8,537 bases of DNA, taken from assembly GCA_023135545.1 (NCBI GenBank), contig JAGLSY010000244.1, positions 1 through 8,537 on the forward strand, in the 5' to 3' direction. Within the stretch, counting starts at the first letter, position 1; each line of letters starts with the position of its first letter. Under the pieces are notes generated by a model, which did not search any database, was not told where the DNA came from, and worked only from the letters and a program-made list of their open reading frames with translations. Position numbers and translations under genes: made by a program. Source of the DNA: Thermoplasmata archaeon (GTDB lineage Archaea; Thermoplasmatota; Thermoplasmata; SG8-5; JAGLSY01). Shown one piece after another: positions 5,278-8,537 of the stretch.

Positions 5278-6309
5278 ATGGCCTCACTCGGAGCACTAAA
5301 AAGAAGCATGGCACTTACCCTCATCCTGATATTCGGGCTTTTGTTCGCATTGATAGTCCTGATATTCGAATTATTCATGTGGTATACGGATGGTACGGTG
5401 AACATCATAGCCCAGTTCATTTTCATTTTCATACTTGTCGGATTTTTCATGCTCATCCAATGGGCCATCTCACCCAGCATAATCAGGTGGGGCTCCAGGC
5501 TAAAATACCTAAAACCGGGTGAACATCTGTGGCTGGAGGGCGAGGTCAGAAAACTGGCCGAGCAGGCAGAGATACCAATGCCCCAGCTGGCAATTGCCAA
5601 TGACCCCACACCCAACGCCTTCGTCTTCGGCAGAAGCAGGAAATCTTCAACACTGGCAGTTCACACCGGTCTTCTGGAAAGACTCAACCAGAACGAAATA
5701 AGAGGAGTACTGGCCCATGAGATCGGCCATCTAAGGCACAATGATGTTGTGATCATGACCGTTGTCAGTGTAATTCCGCTTCTTGCTTTCATGCTGGCCC
5801 GAAGCGTTCTATGGAGCGGAGGCAGGAACAGAAATAGCGGCGCGATCATACTGGCTGCGATGGGCGGATTTGTCGTCTACATAATATCCCAGCTTCTGAT
5901 CCTCAAACTTTCGCGCCAGCGCGAGTACTTTGCAGATTCCTATTCCGCTGTCGCAACCGGCGACCCGCACAGCCTCAGCTCGGCATTGGCCAAGATAACT
6001 TTCGGCCTCTCCTTGTCAAAGGAAAAACCGGGTGCGGCAAGAGCCTTTTACATAGGCGACCCGGTAAATGCCAAGAGAGAAATCGCCTCCATCATGCAGA
6101 ATAAGAATAAATATGACCTGGACGGCGACGGCGTGCTGGACGAGAGGGAACTCCAGAAGGCCATGGAGGACCAGGCAAGAAGCGGCAGGGCAAGGATGGA
6201 ATTCATGTCCACACATCCCTCAACATTCAAGAGGATAATGCTGCTGAAGCAGATCGAGACAGACCTGGGGCATGGAGCGATAGATAAAAATATCTACAAA
6301 TATATTTAA
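5278..6309 (+). CDS. htpX: HtpX-type M48 membrane zinc metalloprotease with EF-hand insert
   Basis: This 343-residue membrane protease belongs to the M48 family, whose HtpX members degrade damaged or misfolded membrane proteins on the cytosolic face. The zinc site is intact: HEIGH at 147-151 (two ligands and the catalytic Glu) and E216-YFAD as the third ligand region. Two N-terminal membrane segments (about 11-34 and 42-64) and two after the HEIGH helix (about 158-175 and 185-208) match the family. The C-terminal THPSTFKRI motif is also typical. Unusually, residues 280-291 (D-L-D-G-D-G-V-L-D-E-R-E) form a perfect canonical EF-hand loop, followed by a helix. The ATG at 5278 is chosen because it sits about 25 nt after a TATA box and starts the usual short N-terminus; an in-frame GTG at 5170 would add 36 residues unlike the family. 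Confidence 0.93.
   Translation: MASLGALKRSMALTLILIFGLLFALIVLIFELFMWYTDGTVNIIAQFIFIFILVGFFMLIQWAISPSIIRWGSRLKYLKPGEHLWLEGEVRKLAEQAEIPMPQLAIANDPTPNAFVFGRSRKSSTLAVHTGLLERLNQNEIRGVLAHEIGHLRHNDVVIMTVVSVIPLLAFMLARSVLWSGGRNRNSGAIILAAMGGFVVYIISQLLILKLSRQREYFADSYSAVATGDPHSLSSALAKITFGLSLSKEKPGAARAFYIGDPVNAKREIASIMQNKNKYDLDGDGVLDERELQKAMEDQARSGRARMEFMSTHPSTFKRIMLLKQIETDLGHGAIDKNIYKYI
6115..6150 (+). other. EF-hand calcium-binding loop inside HtpX
   Basis: The twelve codons encode D-L-D-G-D-G-V-L-D-E-R-E, with acidic residues at loop positions 1, 3, 5, 9 and 12 and Gly at 6, exactly the EF-hand pattern. The flanks (MQNKNKY before, LQKAMEDQAR after) could form the entering and leaving helices. Confidence 0.85.
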
Positions 6310-6361
6310 TATGTGCAATTTATATCTGAGAAGTTTAATGAGTTCTGTGAGTTCCGCCTGA

Positions 6362-6383
6362 AAAATGCTGGAAGCCTTGAGTT
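6362..6383 (+). repeat. 22-bp direct repeat, copy 1
   Basis: This 22-mer, beginning AAAATGCTGG and ending CCTTGAGTT, recurs exactly at 6421-6442, 59 bp later. Weaker similarity (TGAGTTC) extends upstream of both, suggesting a duplicated unit of about 60 bp. Confidence 0.9.
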
Positions 6384-6420
6384 CTGCCAGTAAGGTGATG
6401 GCATCTCTGAGTTCTGTTGT

Positions 6421-6442
6421 AAAATGCTGGAAGCCTTGAGTT
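6421..6442 (+). repeat. 22-bp direct repeat, copy 2
   Basis: This is an exact second copy of the 22-mer at 6362-6383. Similarity stops at the next base, so the second unit is truncated or diverged on its right side. Confidence 0.9.
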
Positions 6443-6568
6443 TGGGTTTTCCGGGTGCCGAACGTACTTAGCAAAACTCAAGCAACTCAAGGGTACAATA
6501 CCCAACAATAAGAACTCCAAGAACTCAAGTGTATATCTCTCAGCAGTACGAACTCAAGGAACTCTGGC

Positions 6569-6982
6569 CTATGCCACGAACAACTTAACTTCGTTGACCT
6601 TCCTCTGGGATTCCAGGTCGAATACCAGCTCCTTGACTTTCTTGGCGGGTCCTGAGAACATGAGCACATCACAGCATGATTCCGAGTTCTTATCACCGAA
6701 ATCCGTGTGCATGAAGCCCCTGATTATGTCTATGTTCCTGTGCCTGATTATGGAAATCTCTGGCTCTGCCGAGTGGTCATAGAGGGCGATCATCACTCCC
6801 TCCACCTTTCCTTTCATTCCTTCGGTTTCAATCTTGGCCTTGATGAAGAGGCGGATGGCATCCCTTATCAGTTCCGAGCGGTTGGAGTATCCAATGTCGC
6901 TTGCCAGTTTCTCTATTTCCCGGGCCATTTCGGCCGGCACACTGAAGGATAATATCTCGGTGTCCTTTCCCTTGGAAGCCAT
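6569..6982 (-). CDS. NikR-like ribbon-helix-helix metal-responsive regulator
   Basis: This 137-residue protein has the NikR layout: a ribbon-helix-helix DNA-binding domain (residues 8-48; strand EILSFSVP, then helices around AREIEKLASDIGY and SRSELI-type NRSELIRDAIRLFI), and a C-terminal ACT-like metal-sensing domain (60-137). NikR of E. coli binds nickel through H76, H87, H89 and C95. Here H81 and H92 keep the 11-residue spacing of H76 and H87, but the H89 position is D94 and cysteines 103-104 lie three residues further away, so the ligand set is altered. The ATG at 6982 overlaps the TAA of the ZIP transporter gene by one base and is preceded by GGGAGGG, so the two are co-translated. The context suggests control of the ZIP gene in response to zinc or another divalent metal. 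An upstream extension to 7021 would overlap the ZIP gene and is less likely. Confidence 0.88.
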   Translation of the reverse strand: MASKGKDTEILSFSVPAEMAREIEKLASDIGYSNRSELIRDAIRLFIKAKIETEGMKGKVEGVMIALYDHSAEPEISIIRHRNIDIIRGFMHTDFGDKNSESCCDVLMFSGPAKKVKELVFDLESQRKVNEVKLFVA

Positions 6983-7743
6983 TAATGCAACCCTCCCTCG
7001 AACATGAGCTTGACAAACCACATAAGGAAGATGCCGATTATGAAGGTTGAAAAGGCCATGACCGTTCTTGAAGTGCGCTTTTCCTTGTGAAGCTCGGGAA
7101 CCAGGTCACTGGCCGCGATGTAGATGAAGCCGCCGGCCGCGATGGGCAGTATGTAGTGCTGGAAGTCACCCAGATGTGGTATCATGTAATAACCGATCAC
7201 ACCTCCGGCGAGGGCCGTCAGGGCGGTTATGAAATTGAAGATGAGTGCCTTCTTTTTGGAAAAGCCCCCATATACCAGCACTCCGAAATCCCCTATCTCC
7301 TGGGGTATCTCATGAGCCAGAACTGCGGTTGTCGCGATGATGCCCATCTCTACACTTATCAGGAAGCTTGCGGCGATTATCATTCCATCTATGAAGTTAT
7401 GAACACCATCTCCTACCAGGTTGATGTAGGCAAAGGTATGGATCTTACAGTCCTTGTCATGACAGTGCCTCCACAGCATCTTCTCCAGCACGAAAAATAT
7501 GACAAAACCGACGAGGACCAGCATGAATACGTTGTCATGCCCAATGAGCGGCTCCAGCTCATGCATGGATTCTGGGATGAGATGAAGAAAGGCCCCTCCG
7601 AGAAGTGTCCCGGCAGAAAGGCCCACAAGAGCCAATAATACCTTTTTCAACAATTTATCTGAGATAGCAAGAGTTAGGACACCTATCAATGACAGCAGGC
7701 TTATCACGGTGGTGGTCAGGATAATCCAAAGCAGGGTCGACAT
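6982..7743 (-). CDS. ZIP family divalent metal transporter
   Basis: This 253-residue protein is a ZIP-family transporter, which moves zinc or other divalent metals into the cytosol. About eight hydrophobic segments are visible. The family metal-site motifs in transmembrane helices 4 and 5 are present: GDGVHNFIDG (H115, N116, D119) and AHEIPQEIGD (H144, E145, E149). The loop between helices 3 and 4 carries a Cys/His cluster WRHCHDKDCKIH (91-102), a common metal-handling loop position. The ATG at 7743 has a GAGGA site at 7751-7755. It is the first gene of an operon whose second gene is a NikR-like regulator, and an operator-like repeat covers its promoter. The transported metal cannot be fixed by sequence; zinc is the usual family substrate. 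Confidence 0.93.
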   Translation of the reverse strand: MSTLLWIILTTTVISLLSLIGVLTLAISDKLLKKVLLALVGLSAGTLLGGAFLHLIPESMHELEPLIGHDNVFMLVLVGFVIFFVLEKMLWRHCHDKDCKIHTFAYINLVGDGVHNFIDGMIIAASFLISVEMGIIATTAVLAHEIPQEIGDFGVLVYGGFSKKKALIFNFITALTALAGGVIGYYMIPHLGDFQHYILPIAAGGFIYIAASDLVPELHKEKRTSRTVMAFSTFIIGIFLMWFVKLMFEGGLH

Positions 7744-7777
7744 TTGCTTTCCTCAGGAAGACTAAAGGCGAGCAAAT

Positions 7778-7808
7778 ATTAATAACTTTTCACTGAAAAT
7801 TAATAACT
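7778..7808 (-). promoter_or_regulatory. Promoter and operator-like repeat of the ZIP/NikR-like operon
   Basis: The decamer ATTAATAACT occurs at 7778-7787 and 7799-7808, exactly 21 bp (two helical turns) apart, flanking the perfect palindrome TTTTCA-C-TGAAAA (7787-7799). On the minus strand the proximal copy reads AGTTATTAAT and doubles as a TATA-like box about 38 nt upstream of the ATG at 7743, giving a start near 7757 and a short leader that includes the GAGGA site. A repressor bound here would cover the TATA region, consistent with autoregulation by the NikR-like protein. A further palindrome TTATTAATAA lies at 7831-7840. Confidence 0.5.
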
Positions 7809-7859
7809 ATTGAGAGAATGGAAATGAATGTTATTAATAATTCCAGATGGACAGAACTG

Positions 7860-8243
7860 TTAATGATCTATTACCGCCTCAAGTCCCTTCAGAACCTCTA
7901 TCTCGGAATCATGAGAGATGGAATCCAGTTTGTTGGAGGGCAGGAAGGTATCTAGATGGGCCTTCACATTGCAGCTGCTTGAGGAACCCTTGATAATTAT
8001 CTCCAGGACGTACAGGACCTCCTCTGCATTTCCTTCAACATCCCGCTCTACCACTGTCTCATACCTGGTTTCACACAGGTCTCCAGACCCCGTCTTGAAA
8101 AAATTGAAAAAGGTCTGGGTCCATCCATTTGAGGTTAAATATCCGTCCATCAGGTTGTAGATGGGACATCTTGCCTTCTCCCCTTCAAAGGGCTTACCCA
8201 GTGTTTTAGTGCATGTTTTCATTTCAATATTGAACCGTTTCAT
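7860..8243 (-). CDS. Hypothetical protein (127 aa)
   Basis: This 127-residue protein is not one I recognise. It has no signal peptide or membrane segment. Four cysteines (C11, C26, C57, C91) are present but not as CxxC pairs. The middle part (DLCETRYETVVERD, then VLYVLEIIIKG) looks like paired beta strands and the C-terminus is acidic, suggesting a small alpha/beta cytosolic fold. The ATG at 8243 is preferred over an in-frame TTG at 8258 because a TATA-like element at about 8266-8275 lies roughly 27 nt upstream, so transcription would start at the ATG. It lies 116 bp upstream of the ZIP gene on the same strand, but the ZIP gene has its own promoter, so a functional link is not shown. Confidence 0.7.
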   Translation of the reverse strand: MKRFNIEMKTCTKTLGKPFEGEKARCPIYNLMDGYLTSNGWTQTFFNFFKTGSGDLCETRYETVVERDVEGNAEEVLYVLEIIIKGSSSSCNVKAHLDTFLPSNKLDSISHDSEIEVLKGLEAVIDH

Positions 8244-8263
8244 GATTACCCAAGTCAAATACG

Positions 8264-8276
8264 TCTATTATATTAT
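8264..8276 (-). promoter_or_regulatory. TATA box of the 127-aa gene
   Basis: The minus strand reads TAATAATATAATA here, centred about 27 nt upstream of the ATG at 8243, which implies a leaderless mRNA. No Shine-Dalgarno site precedes the ATG. Confidence 0.5.
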
Positions 8277-8350
8277 TAAGTTTTGTGAGATGTTATCATA
8301 AATAATATCTATACAAAATAAGGTTTAACATATTAACAATATATCTAGCT

Positions 8351-8369
8351 GTGGAGTTACAGACTCCGC
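8351..8369. repeat. 7-bp hairpin in the 8259-8426 spacer
   Basis: GTGGAGT (8351-8357) pairs with ACTCCGC (8363-8369) around TACAG, with one G-T pair. The surrounding spacer is AT-rich upstream and otherwise shows no gene. Confidence 0.6.
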
Positions 8370-8395
8370 GTATCTGAGCTTATGGCTACCTGAAT

Positions 8396-8428
8396 GAAAT
8401 CGTAAAACCCTTTGGGTTTATCGATTTC
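8396..8428 (-). terminator. Long hairpin overlapping the stop of the edge gene
   Basis: GAAATCG (8396-8402) pairs with CGATTTC (8422-8428), and inside it ACCC/GGGT pairing closes a three-base loop, giving about 14 pairs with two bulged bases. On the minus strand it begins inside the stop codon of the partial gene at 8427, a position that suits a transcription terminator or mRNA 3'-end stabiliser, although no T-run follows. Confidence 0.4.
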
Positions 8429-8537
8429 ACATTCCCCATAATTTGTCTTCCTTCCGCTTGATAGTGCACACCTGCTCCAGCACATCCAGCTCATCCGGGT
8501 TCAATCCGCTTTCGCGCAAGGTCTTACAATGTGAGGC
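8427..8537 (-). CDS. C-terminal fragment of an unidentified protein (partial)
   Basis: Reading leftward from the window edge, one frame stays open for 36 codons and ends at TGA (8427-8429). The peptide has a charged, helical, protein-like composition, with LNPDELDVLEQVCTIKRKED in the middle. A helix N-cap (NPDEL) and heptad-like leucines support real coding. It is too short to assign a family. Its N-terminal part lies beyond the window, and its strand matches the three minus-strand genes to its left. Confidence 0.55.
   Translation of the reverse strand, partial: ASHCKTLRESGLNPDELDVLEQVCTIKRKEDKLWGM

Larger units (their letters stand above)
6340..6564. repeat. Inverted cluster of GAGTT / AACTC motifs in convergent spacer
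   Basis: The 259-bp gap between htpX and the NikR-like gene has five GAGTT pentamers on the plus strand in its left half (6340, 6349, 6379, 6409, 6438) and six AACTC pentamers in its right half (6475, 6485, 6513, 6522, 6551, 6560). CCTTGAGTTC (6375-6384) is the exact complement of GAACTCAAGG (6550-6559), so both DNA and transcripts could form long imperfect hairpins. A perfect 5-bp hairpin GGGTA-CAA-TACCC sits at 6491-6503. No convincing ORF is present. It could act as a two-way terminator or be a degenerate repeat element. Confidence 0.7.

Noticed and set aside
6220..6520. Minus-strand frames in the repeat-rich spacer
   Set aside because: Their TQGFQHF-like repeats come directly from the 22-bp DNA repeat, one overlaps the end of htpX, and no promoter or Shine-Dalgarno site supports them.
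6340..6564. CRISPR array
   Set aside because: Repeats are short, irregularly spaced and in both orientations, and no cas gene is nearby.
7087..7638. 183-codon plus-strand frame opposite the ZIP gene
   Set aside because: It is antisense to a transporter with intact ZIP motifs, lacks a ribosome-binding site and shows no domain.

Overview
The window is archaeal chromosomal DNA. The best evidence is the cluster at 1670-3260: ribosomal protein L18Ae/LX, prefoldin alpha and the SRP receptor FtsY, a gene order typical of Euryarchaeota. It is supported by a CCA-less tRNA-Leu, archaeal TATA boxes about 25 nt upstream of several starts (implying leaderless or very short-leader transcripts), and GAGG/GGTGAG Shine-Dalgarno sites. 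A Thermoplasmatota-like lineage is my guess from general appearance and is not proven by the sequence.

Layout. 1-471 (+): C-terminal part of a V4R/heme-NO-binding-like sensor-fold protein, cut by the window edge. 506-1591 (+): M20 (ArgE/DapE-type) metallohydrolase. 1670-3260 (+): tightly packed rpl18a-pfdA-ftsY operon, linking ribosome, chaperone and co-translational targeting. 3341-3424 (+): tRNA-Leu(CAG), followed by about 175 bp of gene-free DNA with three strong stems, its own TATA-like box and a T-rich end. This looks like an independent structured RNA gene, and its 3' end repeats 14 bp of the tRNA gene end. 3680-4906 (-): secreted two-domain protein with a calcium-loop motif and an acidic/proline linker. 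4907-5092 (-): possible 61-aa ORF. 5278-6309 (+): HtpX-type M48 membrane protease carrying a canonical EF-hand loop.

6310-6568: convergent intergenic region packed with GAGTT/AACTC motifs in inverted halves and a 22-bp direct repeat. 6569-7743 (-): two-gene operon of a ZIP metal transporter and a NikR-like ribbon-helix-helix regulator with an altered metal-ligand set, preceded by a symmetric operator-like site over the promoter. 7860-8243 (-): unrecognised 127-aa cytosolic protein. 8427-8537 (-): C-terminal fragment of another gene; 8259-8426 holds two hairpins and a promoter.

The most interesting items are the candidate RNA gene after tRNA-Leu, the EF-hand inside HtpX next to a divergently transcribed secreted calcium-loop protein, and the ZIP/NikR-like metal-homeostasis module. 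No mobile element, CRISPR array or phage gene was seen.
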